This document shows, piece after piece, positions 42,433-51,220 of a stretch of 64,000 nucleotides of DNA. The stretch's first letter is position 1, and every line of letters starts with the position of its first letter. Position numbers and translations under genes: made by a program. The stretch spans positions 62,001-126,000 of the forward strand of contig JAFYQI010000012.1 of assembly GCA_017547175.1 (NCBI GenBank), given 5' to 3'. This DNA is from Alistipes sp. (lineage in GTDB: Bacteria; Bacteroidota; Bacteroidia; Bacteroidales; Rikenellaceae). The notes beneath the pieces are model-generated. The model worked only from the letters and a program-made list of their open reading frames with translations. It was not told where the DNA came from and made no database searches.

Positions 42433-43743
42433 CTAATTTTCCACTTGTTTCGGTGTCTCCGTAAAGAGATCAACCGTCTCGGGCCACTCTTTGATTCGCG
42501 TTAACGCATTGTCGATCATTTGGCCGATACGATTTGTGAAAGATGCGCCACGGTAGCTGGAGGTATTGGTAATAAACGCATAGCTCAAACCATTCGGGCG
42601 GCTCTTGATATAGGCCGAGGTGCCTGACATGGTGCCCGTGCGGGTCATGACACCCCCTTTGGCCTGCATGCGTGCCCAACCATACGGAAAATCACCGGTA
42701 CGAAGCGGCGTGTTCATTTTCGCTATACTCTCTTTGGTTAAAATATCGGGGACTCCCGGTTGACCGTCAATTGAAGCTACAAGTCGAAGCAATTCGGCAG
42801 CCGAGCAAACCCAGGCACCTGCACCCTGCAATCCTTCAATGTTGTGGCCGCCATATTCACGCTCACGCATCAATCCCGAGCCATCGTATGATTCGATTAA
42901 ATCTTCAGGGGCGTGACCATAATAGGTGACTTCGCGGCGATGCTTTTCGTGGCGGAAATTACGTGCAATTTGCATATCGTAACAACCGGCCGGTTCCAAT
43001 ACATGTTTGCGCATATAATCCTCATAGGTCATGCCCGAAACCTTTTCAATTACACGCGAAAGCACCAGATAGCCGATATTTGAGTATTGAGCCGAGCCAC
43101 CCGGATTGTCGCGTAGACGAAGCCCCAGTTGGAAGGCAATGACCTCATCTTCCGTGAGCTTACGATTGCGTCCCGTCCAACGAATCAGGTCGGCCGAGCG
43201 AAACATTGGGTCACCCATGCGACGACTGAATCCGGAAGTGTGGTTTAAGAGGTGATGCACAGTGATTTTGGGGACACGCTTATCCTTGTAATCGCGGAAA
43301 ATCGAGTCGTTCAGAATCCCGTCGGGGCCAAATACTGTGCTTTCGGTGGAGAGTTTACCCTCTTCGCAAAGCTTCATGATACCGATGGCTGTAATGAGCT
43401 TTGAAGCCGATGCGATACGCATGATATCGCCCGATTCGAGCTGTTGCTCCTTCGCTGTGTCGGCATATCCAAAACCTTTGGCATAAATCAACTTTTCATG
43501 TTGCATGATGGCCAACTGAGCACCGCGGATATTGTAGCGTGCCATCCAATTTCGAATGTACCGTTCCATACGCTCGGTCTCCTGAAAATCACAGTAGACG
43601 TTGCAGATTGAGTCATTGAGTCGATAGATCGGCGCCCCATCGTCAGACAATAGCTCTCCCTCTGTGGTTTGGCAACTGCGAATCGTCAGGGCAATCCCTG
43701 TGATCAGCATGGCGAGCACAATGAAAAGTTTATAGCGTTGCAT
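42433..43743 (-). CDS. Serine beta-lactamase-like hydrolase
   Basis: A 436-residue exported or membrane-anchored hydrolase with penicillin-binding-protein/class C lactamase fold. SASKLITAIG holds the SxxK nucleophile motif (about residue 95), and YSNIGY the YxN motif (about 205). The third motif is probably the HTG-like region near TRTGTMSGTS (about 370). The N-terminal hydrophobic segment ends IRSC, an atypical lipobox because of the Arg, so lipidation is uncertain. Substrate could be a peptide, ester or cell-wall stem; it should not be called a resistance beta-lactamase. Confidence 0.85.
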   Translation of the reverse strand: MQRYKLFIVLAMLITGIALTIRSCQTTEGELLSDDGAPIYRLNDSICNVYCDFQETERMERYIRNWMARYNIRGAQLAIMQHEKLIYAKGFGYADTAKEQQLESGDIMRIASASKLITAIGIMKLCEEGKLSTESTVFGPDGILNDSIFRDYKDKRVPKITVHHLLNHTSGFSRRMGDPMFRSADLIRWTGRNRKLTEDEVIAFQLGLRLRDNPGGSAQYSNIGYLVLSRVIEKVSGMTYEDYMRKHVLEPAGCYDMQIARNFRHEKHRREVTYYGHAPEDLIESYDGSGLMREREYGGHNIEGLQGAGAWVCSAAELLRLVASIDGQPGVPDILTKESIAKMNTPLRTGDFPYGWARMQAKGGVMTRTGTMSGTSAYIKSRPNGLSYAFITNTSSYRGASFTNRIGQMIDNALTRIKEWPETVDLFTETPKQVEN

Positions 43744-43775
43744 CGGTTTGTGGTCAGGTCTGTTGGTTTAGGTGA

Positions 43776-43783
43776 CAAAGGTA
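43776..43783 (-). promoter_or_regulatory. -7 element of the serine hydrolase gene
   Basis: The minus strand reads TACCTTTG, 33 bases before the start. There is no clear -33 box. Confidence 0.5.
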
Positions 43784-43796
43784 GTAATATTTTGTG

Positions 43797-43842
43797 AAAA
43801 ACGAGGGGCTGTCCTTCGTATTTGTTGGACAGCCCCTCGTTT
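43797..43842 (-). terminator. Terminator of the NigD-like gene
   Basis: A 16-bp perfect stem (43799-43814 with 43827-43842) runs into T5 on the minus strand, 19 bases past the stop. Confidence 0.88.
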
Positions 43843-43861
43843 GTGATATGCACTTTGGCCA

Positions 43862-44572
43862 TTAGTTTGCCCACACAAAATTGTGTTGAACGGGGTTGGC
43901 GTTGTTGATGCCTTTAGCCGTTATGCGTACGCCGATCGTGTCGGTCATGTAGGAGGTGAAAGGCGTCATGTCGAAGGTAAAGAATCCGGCACCGATGTTG
44001 GTCGTATTTTCCTCAGCTGCTGATGCTCCGTGTGCGAGCGTCAAGTTGAGATAACCGTTCTTAACAGGCTCATCCTCATCAAGTACAAGCGTAAATTCAT
44101 GCTCCGAAAGCTTGCCGTCGGTAGCGGTAAACATCATAGCCATGTCAAGTACAGTTCGGGTTACGTGTACCAAGTAATACTCACTGCCATTGTTGTAGAT
44201 GTCAACGCTGAGCTGACCATAGTCCAACTCCTCGCCGGCAGCCATTACAGCCGTCTCGGCACGATCGAAGTGGATGTAGCCATGGAGCTTGATATGGTTG
44301 CTCTTCTGTCCGTCGCCCATCTCCATTGACGTGTAGTAGATAAGTGCACGCTGACCGTAGGTCGGCATGTAGGGACGGTTGGCAGCGGGAAGTCCCGAGT
44401 CATCGGCTACAATGAGCTGCTGATTTGAGTCGGTCATCAAAGTTACGGGCATGGTCGATACAACCGTACCATAGGCAACATCGGTTGCGTAGTCACCCGG
44501 ATCGGTGCTGTCGCACGATGTGAACGAAAGCATGGCAGCAAGTGCCAGCATCAGAAATGCAATTTTCTTCAT
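43862..44572 (-). CDS. NigD-like lipoprotein
   Basis: A 236-residue lipoprotein; the signal ends SFTSC (Cys about 20). An N-terminal OB-like region (DVAYGTVV, GQRALIYYTSME, HIKLHGYIH, about 30-105) and a beta-rich C-terminal domain fit the NigD-like family, named for a protein encoded in a Bacteroides bacteriocin operon; most homologs have no proven function. Monocistronic, with a -7 element and terminator. The 60-base leader holds a short GGC/GCC hairpin of uncertain meaning. Confidence 0.82.
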   Translation of the reverse strand: MKKIAFLMLALAAMLSFTSCDSTDPGDYATDVAYGTVVSTMPVTLMTDSNQQLIVADDSGLPAANRPYMPTYGQRALIYYTSMEMGDGQKSNHIKLHGYIHFDRAETAVMAAGEELDYGQLSVDIYNNGSEYYLVHVTRTVLDMAMMFTATDGKLSEHEFTLVLDEDEPVKNGYLNLTLAHGASAAEENTTNIGAGFFTFDMTPFTSYMTDTIGVRITAKGINNANPVQHNFVWAN

Positions 44573-44636
44573 TGTGTTCTTATTCTTTTTAAGTTATCTG
44601 CAAGTTCTAAACGGCAAAAAAGCCGAAAATCGCACG

Positions 44637-44644
44637 CAAAGGTA
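44637..44644 (-). promoter_or_regulatory. -7 element of the NigD-like gene
   Basis: The minus strand reads TACCTTTG; the leader to ATG 44572 is about 60 bases. Confidence 0.5.
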
Positions 44645-44742
44645 AGAAAAAATATCGGATTTTATGCTTTATCGGGACGTGATGGGCAAAAGATGATGCA
44701 GGGATGGCACTCGGCCACCCCTGTTTATCACGTGTATTGCGC

Positions 44743-46104
44743 TCAGATGATCTGCTCGAGTCGCTGAACAGTGCGTGCAATCTCTTCGTCCGAAGGAATG
44801 TAGTCTTGGAGATGTCCACCGAGGTATTGTTCGTAGGCAAAAAGGTCGATGGTGCCATGTCCGGAGAGATTGAAGAGAATAGTTGTATTTCTCCCTTCGA
44901 TCTTGGCTCGTAATGCTTCACGGATAGCGGCTGCTATAGCGTGAGTTGATTCGGGAGCTGGAATAATACCCTCAGTACGAGCAAAGAGGACTCCGGCCTG
45001 CATGGTCTCGGTTTGCGGAATGGCGGTAGCCTCAATATGCCCGTCGTGTAACAATTGGCTGATAATGGCTCCTGCTCCGTGATAGCGCAAGCCGCCGGCA
45101 TGGATAGCCGAAGGTTGGAATTCGTGCCCAAGGGTGTACATGGGGATTAAAGGGGTATATCCCGAATAATCGCCAATGTCGTATTGGAATGTTCCGCGTG
45201 TGAGTTTTGGGCAGCTCTCCGGCTCAACGGCTACGACACGGATCTGCTTACCCTCGCAAAAATTTTGACGCAGGAACGGGAATGCAATGCCTCCAAAATT
45301 ACTGCCACCCCCGATGCATCCGATCACCACATCCGGTTCGGCGTCGGCCATCTGCATTTGGAGTATTGCCTCCTCACCTGTGATGGTCTGATGTAGCAGG
45401 ACATGGTTCATGACACTACCCAAGCAGTAACGAGTGCCTTCGGGATCTTCAAGCGCGCGCTCTACAGCCTCCGAAATGGCTAGCCCCAGACTGCCGGTTG
45501 TGTGTGGATCGGTCATGCGTGCCGTGCGTCCCGACTGGGTGAGTGTAGTCGGCGAGGAGTGACAGGTTGCACCCCATGTATTCATCATCAATCGACGATA
45601 AGGTTTTTGGTCATAGCTGACACGTACCATAAAAACTTCAACATCGAGGCCGAAATGGTTGCCGGCAAATGAGAGTGCCGATCCCCACTGCCCCGCCCCG
45701 GTTTCGGTCGTAAGGCGGCGAATCCCCTGCTTATGGTTATAATAAGCCTGAGGGACAGCGCTGTTCGGTTTGTGTGATCCCACGGGAGAAACGCCCTCAT
45801 TCTTGAAGAAAATTTTGGCGGGGGTATCCAACGCTTTCTCCAATCCGATAGCGCGTACCAATGGTACCGGACGCCAAATACGATAGATCTCTTGAACTTC
45901 GTCGGGAATCTCAATAAACCGCTCCGTAGAGAGTTCCTGACGAGCCAATTCATCGGCTAAAATAAGGCGCAAGTCCGACTCTGTAATGGGAGAATGCGTA
46001 TCGGGGTTGAGATAGGGACGAGGCTGGTGAGGTATGTCGGCGACGAGGTTATACCATGCAGTCGGCATTTGACTTTCGGGAAGGATAAACTTTTTCGATT
46101 TCAT
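44743..46104 (-). CDS. trpB: Tryptophan synthase beta chain, TrpB2 type
   Basis: PLP enzyme making tryptophan from indole and serine. The 453-residue length, the N-terminal extension (about 1-90) and the motif GSHKPNSAVPQAYY, with the PLP lysine in SHKPNSA (about 115), identify the TrpB2 group, which differs from the standard TrpB1 of trpBA operons. The phosphate loop is CIGGGSNFGG (about 265-274). No trpA is next to it, as is usual for TrpB2, which may act alone to salvage free indole. Start 46104 (MKSKKFILPESQ) is chosen: the longer frame reads through the attenuator. Transcription is predicted to be controlled by the trp leader and terminator upstream. Confidence 0.93.
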   Translation of the reverse strand: MKSKKFILPESQMPTAWYNLVADIPHQPRPYLNPDTHSPITESDLRLILADELARQELSTERFIEIPDEVQEIYRIWRPVPLVRAIGLEKALDTPAKIFFKNEGVSPVGSHKPNSAVPQAYYNHKQGIRRLTTETGAGQWGSALSFAGNHFGLDVEVFMVRVSYDQKPYRRLMMNTWGATCHSSPTTLTQSGRTARMTDPHTTGSLGLAISEAVERALEDPEGTRYCLGSVMNHVLLHQTITGEEAILQMQMADAEPDVVIGCIGGGSNFGGIAFPFLRQNFCEGKQIRVVAVEPESCPKLTRGTFQYDIGDYSGYTPLIPMYTLGHEFQPSAIHAGGLRYHGAGAIISQLLHDGHIEATAIPQTETMQAGVLFARTEGIIPAPESTHAIAAAIREALRAKIEGRNTTILFNLSGHGTIDLFAYEQYLGGHLQDYIPSDEEIARTVQRLEQII

Positions 46105-46140
46105 GGCTTGATGTTGTGTTATGTTGAACGATTCTGAAAA

Positions 46141-46177
46141 AATAAAACCCGTTGTTACTTTTCGTAAACAACGGGTT
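46141..46177 (-). terminator. Trp attenuator terminator upstream of trpB2
   Basis: A perfect 11-bp stem (46167-46177 with 46146-46156, minus orientation; 10-base loop) is followed by TTATTTTTT. It sits 37 bases before the trpB2 start and 40 bases after the trpL stop, in the leader rather than after a gene, so it is an attenuator. Its 5' arm can instead pair with 46214-46224 (see trpL). Confidence 0.85.
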
Positions 46178-46216
46178 GCGGTTATCGGTTGGAGTGTGCG
46201 CATGGCTAAAAAGCCC

Positions 46217-46261
46217 TCATTGTTCACGAGAGAATAGCGGACGCCACCACCAAACCTGCAT
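46217..46261 (-). CDS. trpL: Trp leader peptide with three consecutive Trp codons
   Basis: A 14-residue leader peptide, MQVWWWRPLFSREQ, encoded by 15 codons with TGG TGG TGG at codons 4-6 (46244-46252) and stop TGA at 46217-46219. It begins about 34 bases after the predicted transcription start. The region around the stop (46214-46224; AACAA, 3-base bulge, GGG on the minus strand) is complementary to the 5' arm of the terminator. A ribosome stalled at Trp codons would leave this region free to form the antiterminator; a ribosome reaching the stop would cover it and let the terminator form. Far too short for ordinary gene calling, but the three Trp codons in front of a Trp synthase gene make it convincing. 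Confidence 0.85.
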   Translation of the reverse strand: MQVWWWRPLFSREQ

Positions 46262-46301
46262 TATGCTAATAGCGATCATGGGAGTCAAATACTTGTTTTC
46301 A

Positions 46302-46333
46302 CAAAAATAGTCAAATAGAAACATAAATGCAAA
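46302..46333 (-). promoter_or_regulatory. Consensus promoter of the trpL-trpB2 transcript
   Basis: Minus strand TTTG (46330-46333), 20 bases, TATTTTTG (46302-46309). Transcription should begin near 46295. Confidence 0.78.
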
Positions 46334-46477
46334 CCTGGCAGCAAAAAAAATGGGCCGAAACTGCCGAAGATGTTGTTTTATGCGGCATTTTCTAAATTTT
46401 CACTTTTAGACTTTAATTTTTCGTTCGTTCTTTGTATCTTTACGCGCTCATTTTAGCAAATACAAACAATAAACGAT

Positions 46478-48943
46478 ATGAATATTTCCTACAATTGGCT
46501 CAAACGCTATCTCAAAACCGACCTGACGGCCGAGGAGATAGCCAAAATTCTGACCGATATTGGTCTGGAAGTCGAGGGCTTTGAGAAGATCGAGACGATC
46601 AAAGGTGGTCTGCATGGTGTGGTAGTTGGCGAAGTGCTGACTTGCGAGGAGCATCCTGATTCGGACCATCTCCATATTACAACCGTAGATGTAGGTGGTG
46701 ATGCGCCGCTTCAGATTGTTTGCGGTGCACCGAATTGCCGCCAAGGTTTGAAGGTACTTTGTGCTACTGTGGGTACGGTGCTCTACCCCAATGGTGGCGA
46801 GGAGGAGTTTAAGATCAAACGTTCGAAGATTCGTGGTGTGGAGTCACTCGGTATGCTTTGCGCCGAGGATGAGCTAGGTATTGGCGAGTCGCACGACGGT
46901 ATCATGGAACTTCCGATTGACTCGGTTGTGGGCACGACGGCCAAAGAGTATCTTCACATTGAGGATGATTATCTGATTGCGATCGGTTTGACGCCGAATC
47001 GTGTCGATGCGGCATCGCATATCGGTGTGGCGCGTGACCTGTACGCATACCTTACGGCTAACGGTCGTGCTGCTGAGTTGGTTTGGCCTTCGGTCGAGGA
47101 TTTCAAAGTTGACAATCACGACCTGGAGATCAAGGTGCGTGTTGAGAATCAGGAGGCCGCACCGCGTTATGCCGGCGTATCGATTCGCAACTGCAAAATC
47201 GGTCCTTCACCCGAGTGGATGCAGAATGCATTGCGTGCTGCAGGCATCAATCCGAAAAACAATTTAGTGGATATCACCAACTTTGTCCTCTTTGAATTGG
47301 GTCAGCCCCTGCACGCCTTTGATGCCGACAAGATTGAGGGCAAGGAGGTTGTTGTCCGCACCTGCGCCGAGGGAACGCCCTTCGTAACACTCGATGGTGT
47401 AGAGCGCAAGTTGACCGAGAAGGATCTGATGATCTGCTCGGCTGAACGTCCGAAGTGCATCGCCGGTGTCTTTGGTGGTTTGGATTCGGGTGTGAACGAC
47501 GAGACTGTCAATGTCTTTCTCGAGAGCGCCTATTTCAACCCTGTATGGGTGCGCAAGACGGCTAAGCGTTTCGGCCTGAATACCGATTCTTCGTTCCGTT
47601 TTGAGCGAGGCGCCGATCCGAATATCCAGCTTTATGCCTTGAAACGTGCTGCAATGCTCTTTAAGGAGTTGGCCGGAGGAGAGATTGCTTCCGAGGTGAT
47701 TGATATTTGCCCCGAGCCGGCTAAAGACTTTGTTTTCGATTTCTCGTTGAAACGTTTGGCCATGCTCATCGGTAAAGAGATTCCTGAAGCAACCGTACAT
47801 GCCATTTTGGCTGCTCTCGATGTAAAGATTCTTGCCCAGCAGGGTGAGGTCCTGACCGTGGCCGTTCCGCCTTATCGCGTGGATGTACAGCGCGAGGCTG
47901 ATTTGGTAGAGGATGTATTGCGCATCTATGGATATAACAATATCGAGATTCCGCAGCAGGTTCGCTCTACCCTCTCCTATGCGACTCGCCCCGATCGCAC
48001 GAAACTGATGAATTTGGCAGCTGACTATTTGACGGCCAATGGCTATACGGAGATTATGTCTAATTCGCTCACCAAGGCGGCATATTACGAAAACTTGGAG
48101 AGCTACAAGGCGGCCAATTGTGTGAAGATCATGAATCCGCTCAGCGCCGATCTGAATGTGATGCGCCAGACGCTCCTGTTTAACATGCTGGAGGCCATGT
48201 CGCTCAACATTAATCATAAAAATGGCGATTTGAAACTCTACGAGTTTGGTAACTGCTACTTCTATAATGCCGAGAAGGCTACTGAAGAGCAGCCCCTTGC
48301 AGCCTACTCTGAAGAGTATCGTCTGGCAATGGCCGTGACGGGCGTGGCTACGCCGCAGTCGTGGGATGTAAAACCGCTCAAAGCGTCGTTCTTCACCCTG
48401 CGTGCCATGGCTGAGAAGTTGTTGCGTCGCTTTGGTCTGGAAATCTATACACTGAAATGCGAATCGCTTAAGAGCGATCTCTACGGTGAGGCGTTGGAGT
48501 TCCAGCTCAACGGCAAGCGTCTGCTCGAAATTGGTGTTGTAAGCCCGAAGATGCGCAAGATGCTCGATATTAAGCAAGAAATCTATTTCATGGAGCTGAA
48601 CTTCGATCTGCTTGTAAAGTCGACCAAGAAGCATCGCATCCAGGCAGAGGAGTTGTCAAAATTCCCCGAGGTGAAGCGCGATTTGGCCTTGTTGGTTGAT
48701 AAGGAAGTCAGCTTTGCTCAGCTGCGCGAGGTGGCTTTACAGACCGAGCGCAAACTCCTCAAGAGCGTTTCACTCTTCGATGTGTATGAAGGTGAGAAGT
48801 TACCTGAGGGTAAAAAATCGTATGCATTGAGTTTTGTGCTTGAGGATAAGACACGTACGCTCGATGAAAAGTCGATTGAGCGTGTAATGTCGAACTTGCA
48901 ACGTCAATTTGAGCAGAAGTGTGGCGCCAACGTGCGTTCGTAA
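46478..48943 (+). CDS. pheT: Phenylalanyl-tRNA synthetase beta subunit
   Basis: The 821-residue beta chain of PheRS. It shows the N-terminal tRNA-binding (EMAP-like) domain (GVVVGEVLTCEEHPDSDHLHI, core HPDSDHL, about 45-60), the B3/B4 editing domain (about 205-400, with GVFGGLDSGV), the B5 domain (about 405-475, PYRVDVQREADLVEDVLRIYGY) and the C-terminal anticodon-binding FDX-ACB domain (FPEVKRDLALLVD). Length is normal. pheS is not in the window. A degenerate TATCTTTA -7-like box at 46435-46442 lies upstream. A terminator follows. Confidence 0.97.
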   Translation: MNISYNWLKRYLKTDLTAEEIAKILTDIGLEVEGFEKIETIKGGLHGVVVGEVLTCEEHPDSDHLHITTVDVGGDAPLQIVCGAPNCRQGLKVLCATVGTVLYPNGGEEEFKIKRSKIRGVESLGMLCAEDELGIGESHDGIMELPIDSVVGTTAKEYLHIEDDYLIAIGLTPNRVDAASHIGVARDLYAYLTANGRAAELVWPSVEDFKVDNHDLEIKVRVENQEAAPRYAGVSIRNCKIGPSPEWMQNALRAAGINPKNNLVDITNFVLFELGQPLHAFDADKIEGKEVVVRTCAEGTPFVTLDGVERKLTEKDLMICSAERPKCIAGVFGGLDSGVNDETVNVFLESAYFNPVWVRKTAKRFGLNTDSSFRFERGADPNIQLYALKRAAMLFKELAGGEIASEVIDICPEPAKDFVFDFSLKRLAMLIGKEIPEATVHAILAALDVKILAQQGEVLTVAVPPYRVDVQREADLVEDVLRIYGYNNIEIPQQVRSTLSYATRPDRTKLMNLAADYLTANGYTEIMSNSLTKAAYYENLESYKAANCVKIMNPLSADLNVMRQTLLFNMLEAMSLNINHKNGDLKLYEFGNCYFYNAEKATEEQPLAAYSEEYRLAMAVTGVATPQSWDVKPLKASFFTLRAMAEKLLRRFGLEIYTLKCESLKSDLYGEALEFQLNGKRLLEIGVVSPKMRKMLDIKQEIYFMELNFDLLVKSTKKHRIQAEELSKFPEVKRDLALLVDKEVSFAQLREVALQTERKLLKSVSLFDVYEGEKLPEGKKSYALSFVLEDKTRTLDEKSIERVMSNLQRQFEQKCGANVRS

Positions 48944-48962
48944 TCCGACTTAAAATAGCGCA

Positions 48963-48997
48963 AGAGGGCGTCCGATCTATCGTCGGCGCCCTCTTTT
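48963..48997 (+). terminator. Terminator of pheT
   Basis: AGAGGGCG (48963-48970) pairs with CGCCCTCT (48987-48994), with an inner CCGA/TCGG stem, followed by TTTT. Confidence 0.78.
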
Positions 48998-49001
48998 GTT
49001 T

Positions 49002-49151
49002 TTACCGTTTCTTGGTATATTGATTGATCCCGGTAGGATTGTTGCCTCGTGCTGTGGAGGCACCCTTCTTGGAGGCCGAGGTTTGGTATTTCTCGGCTTG
49101 TGCCTTGGTTGCGCAGCTTTTGGATGCAGCTGGTTTATTATGCTCTTTCAT
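49002..49151 (-). CDS. 49-residue basic protein downstream of Mn catalase
   Basis: A small Lys/Ala/Ser-rich protein starting MKEHNKPAASKSCATKAQAE and ending KKGASTARGNNPTGINQYTKKR when split at its Gly-rich centre. It has no signal peptide or membrane segment. The KGAST.RGNN composition loosely recalls small KGG-type stress proteins, which are known to accompany catalase genes in some bacteria, but I cannot assign it to that family. It starts 65 bases after the Mn catalase stop on the same strand, suggesting co-expression. Start 49151 is chosen because the in-frame extension to 49283 overlaps the catalase gene. Confidence 0.6.
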   Translation of the reverse strand: MKEHNKPAASKSCATKAQAEKYQTSASKKGASTARGNNPTGINQYTKKR

Positions 49152-49216
49152 ACTATAAACTTTTATCCCGTTTAGGGAGGTATGTTGTATAAAGGGGTGC
49201 AAAGTATGTGCCGAAC

Positions 49217-50197
49217 TTACAATTGTTCGATGTATTTGTCTTTGCTGGTCGAAACGGTGCACTCTTGATGGCCGTAGCAACACCAGCTCATCTCTTTGAG
49301 TGGTGTGACATGTCGAATCTCTTGGCTACGTCGTTTGCTTAGCTCCTTATCGGCTTTACGTACCGATTCCGTGGTGCGATCAGTTCCCTCGGGCTCGATC
49401 TCGGTGAGTCCGTTTGTAGCACGAGCAAATATGCGCGGATCGGCAATGTATTGCCATTCTTCACCAAATCCTGTTGAGCGACCTTCGTTCCATGGACCGC
49501 GACTCCCCTTTTCATCCAACGAGTTCTTTGAGTAGATGTTACTGTAACGCGGATCACTTTGCAGAATGCCCGGCGGGAAATTGGGACGAATGGTCATTAA
49601 GGCCGCTTCGAATTGTTGGAAATGGGCGACTTCGCGTGTCATCAGGTAATTGAGTGTCTCCTGCACATATTTATCATCGGTAAACTGCATCAGGTATTCA
49701 TAGACCATTTTGGCACGAGACTCGGCGGCTATATTCGAGCGAAGATCGACCGTCAAATCTCCGTTGGCATTCACATAGGCGGCGGTCCAGGGGGCTCCGG
49801 TGCTGTTTGTAAGTGTTGGACCACCTCCCGATACAACTCCGAATTGCGGATTGACCGTAAAGGCCTGATGGATGAAATCCTCTTTCGAAAAACTATCTGC
49901 AAAGATATCGCTTTGATCAGCTGCGTCTTTCAGGTGTCCGCTGACTCCTGCAAGCAACATCTGAATGGTGGCTCCAACCATTTCGAGATGCCCCAACTCT
50001 TCTGAGGCGATATCCATCAGCAGATCGTAAATTTCGGGATGGCTTCGTCGGCAAGCGAACGATTGTAGAAAATACTGCATACAGGCGCTTAATTCACCAT
50101 TGCCTCCACCAAATTGTTCCAAGAGCAGACCGGCAAAACGGGGGTCGGGGCGTGAAACTCGGGCTTTGTACTGAAGTTCTTTTGCGTGGTAAAACAT
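49217..50197 (-). CDS. Manganese catalase
   Basis: Non-haem di-manganese enzyme disproportionating hydrogen peroxide. The 326-residue ferritin-like protein has all expected ligands in context: Glu in GGGNGELSACMQYF (about 35), Glu and His in ASEELGHLEMV (about 66 and 69), Glu in AAESRAK (about 160) and His in TREVAHFQQFE (about 193). It is consistent with an anaerobe coping with oxygen exposure. A small basic protein gene follows. The start codon is followed by MFYHAKELQY, typical of the family. Confidence 0.95.
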   Translation of the reverse strand: MFYHAKELQYKARVSRPDPRFAGLLLEQFGGGNGELSACMQYFLQSFACRRSHPEIYDLLMDIASEELGHLEMVGATIQMLLAGVSGHLKDAADQSDIFADSFSKEDFIHQAFTVNPQFGVVSGGGPTLTNSTGAPWTAAYVNANGDLTVDLRSNIAAESRAKMVYEYLMQFTDDKYVQETLNYLMTREVAHFQQFEAALMTIRPNFPPGILQSDPRYSNIYSKNSLDEKGSRGPWNEGRSTGFGEEWQYIADPRIFARATNGLTEIEPEGTDRTTESVRKADKELSKRRSQEIRHVTPLKEMSWCCYGHQECTVSTSKDKYIEQL

Positions 50198-50337
50198 ACG
50201 ATGTTATTTTATGGTTGTATGCCGAATGGTGCAAACAATTTGCCAAAAAGTACGTGTACCTATAATTTATATAAACAACATGATGAGGTCGATTCGCCCC
50301 TTGCTTTTACCTGCTCACCAAAAACTTTCGAAACAAA

Positions 50338-50369
50338 ATTGGAAATCTTCCGCCAAAAACGTAACTTTG
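50338..50369 (+). promoter_or_regulatory. Promoter of mazG
   Basis: ATTG (50338-50341), 20 bases, TAACTTTG (50362-50369); about 35 bases before ATG 50404. Confidence 0.65.
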
Positions 50370-50403
50370 CCTTATGACTCATCTTTAATCAAGACCATAA
50401 AAT

Positions 50404-51183
50404 ATGTCCATGAATAAAAAACTCGAAGCTACGGCGCGCCTCTTGGAGGTGATGGATACCCTGCGACGCGAGTGCCCTTGGGATCGGAAGCAAACCTTTG
50501 AGACGTTGCGTAACAACACCATCGAAGAGACTTTTGAATTGGCTGATGCCATCACCGACCAGAATATGGAGGGTATCAAAGAGGAGTTAGGTGATCTGCT
50601 GTTGCATGTTGTCTTCTACGCCAAACTTGGTGATGAAGCCGGCGCGTTCGATTATGCCGATGTCGCAAACGCATTGTGTGATAAACTAATCTATCGACAT
50701 CCACATATTTACGGAGACCTTCACGCCAATACGCCTGAGGAGGTAAAAGCCAACTGGGAGGCGCTTAAGCTGAAGAAAAAGCAACGTAAAAGCGGCACGT
50801 TAGGTGGCGTTCCCACCTCGCTTCCAGCCATGGTTAAGGCCTATCGCATGGGGGAAAAAGCCGCAGGCGCAGGCTTCGATTGGGAACAAAAAGAGGATAT
50901 TTGGGCGAAGGTACGCGAAGAGATTCAAGAGATCGAAGTTGAGATGCAGGCAAAGAATCATGAGGCGATGGAGGCCGAGTTTGGTGATCTCTTTTTTGCC
51001 ATGATCAATGCGTGCCGCTTGTATGGCATAGATCCCGAATCAGCGTTGGAGCGTACGAACAAGAAATTTATGCGTCGCTTTTCGGCCATCGAAGAGGCTG
51101 CCGAAGCTCGCGGTAAAAGCTTGCGCGAATTGACCCTCGATGAGATGGAGACCATATGGCAACAAGCCAAAAAATCGGAGTAA
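50404..51183 (+). CDS. mazG: Nucleoside triphosphate pyrophosphohydrolase MazG
   Basis: Hydrolyses (d)NTPs to NMP and PPi, removing non-canonical nucleotides. The 259 residues show two MazG domains: EETFELADAI with KEELGDLLLHVVFYAKL (metal-binding EExx/ExxD, about 38-75) and a second copy near EEIQEIEVEMQAKNHEAMEAEFGDLFFAMIN (core AEFGDLFFA, about 170-205). CPWDRKQTFETL (about 24-35) is the MazG signature. An alternative start is the ATG at 50410. The gamma-carbonic anhydrase gene follows 37 bases later. Confidence 0.94.
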   Translation: MSMNKKLEATARLLEVMDTLRRECPWDRKQTFETLRNNTIEETFELADAITDQNMEGIKEELGDLLLHVVFYAKLGDEAGAFDYADVANALCDKLIYRHPHIYGDLHANTPEEVKANWEALKLKKKQRKSGTLGGVPTSLPAMVKAYRMGEKAAGAGFDWEQKEDIWAKVREEIQEIEVEMQAKNHEAMEAEFGDLFFAMINACRLYGIDPESALERTNKKFMRRFSAIEEAAEARGKSLRELTLDEMETIWQQAKKSE

Positions 51184-51194
51184 TAATCTTTATG

Positions 51195-51202
51195 TAAATT
51201 TG
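51195..51202 (+). promoter_or_regulatory. -7 element before the gamma-carbonic anhydrase gene
   Basis: TAAATTTG lies 18 bases before ATG 51221, after the mazG stop, so this gene may have its own start. The -33 box is not clear. Confidence 0.45.
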
Positions 51203-51220
51203 AATTTATAATCACAAAAT

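Noticed and set aside
42433..43743. Antibiotic-resistance beta-lactamase
   Set aside because: Only general SxxK/YxN serine-hydrolase motifs are present; the Bacteroidetes homologs with this layout are mostly uncharacterised hydrolases.
46105..46227. N-terminal extension of trpB2 to 46227 (MNNEGFLAMRTLQP...)
   Set aside because: It would be translated through the attenuator stem and U-run and resembles no TrpB2 N-terminus; MKSKKFILPE at 46104 is the natural start.
47264..48634. 456-codon minus-strand frame opposite pheT
   Set aside because: Shadow of a conserved, highly biased housekeeping gene; no family features.
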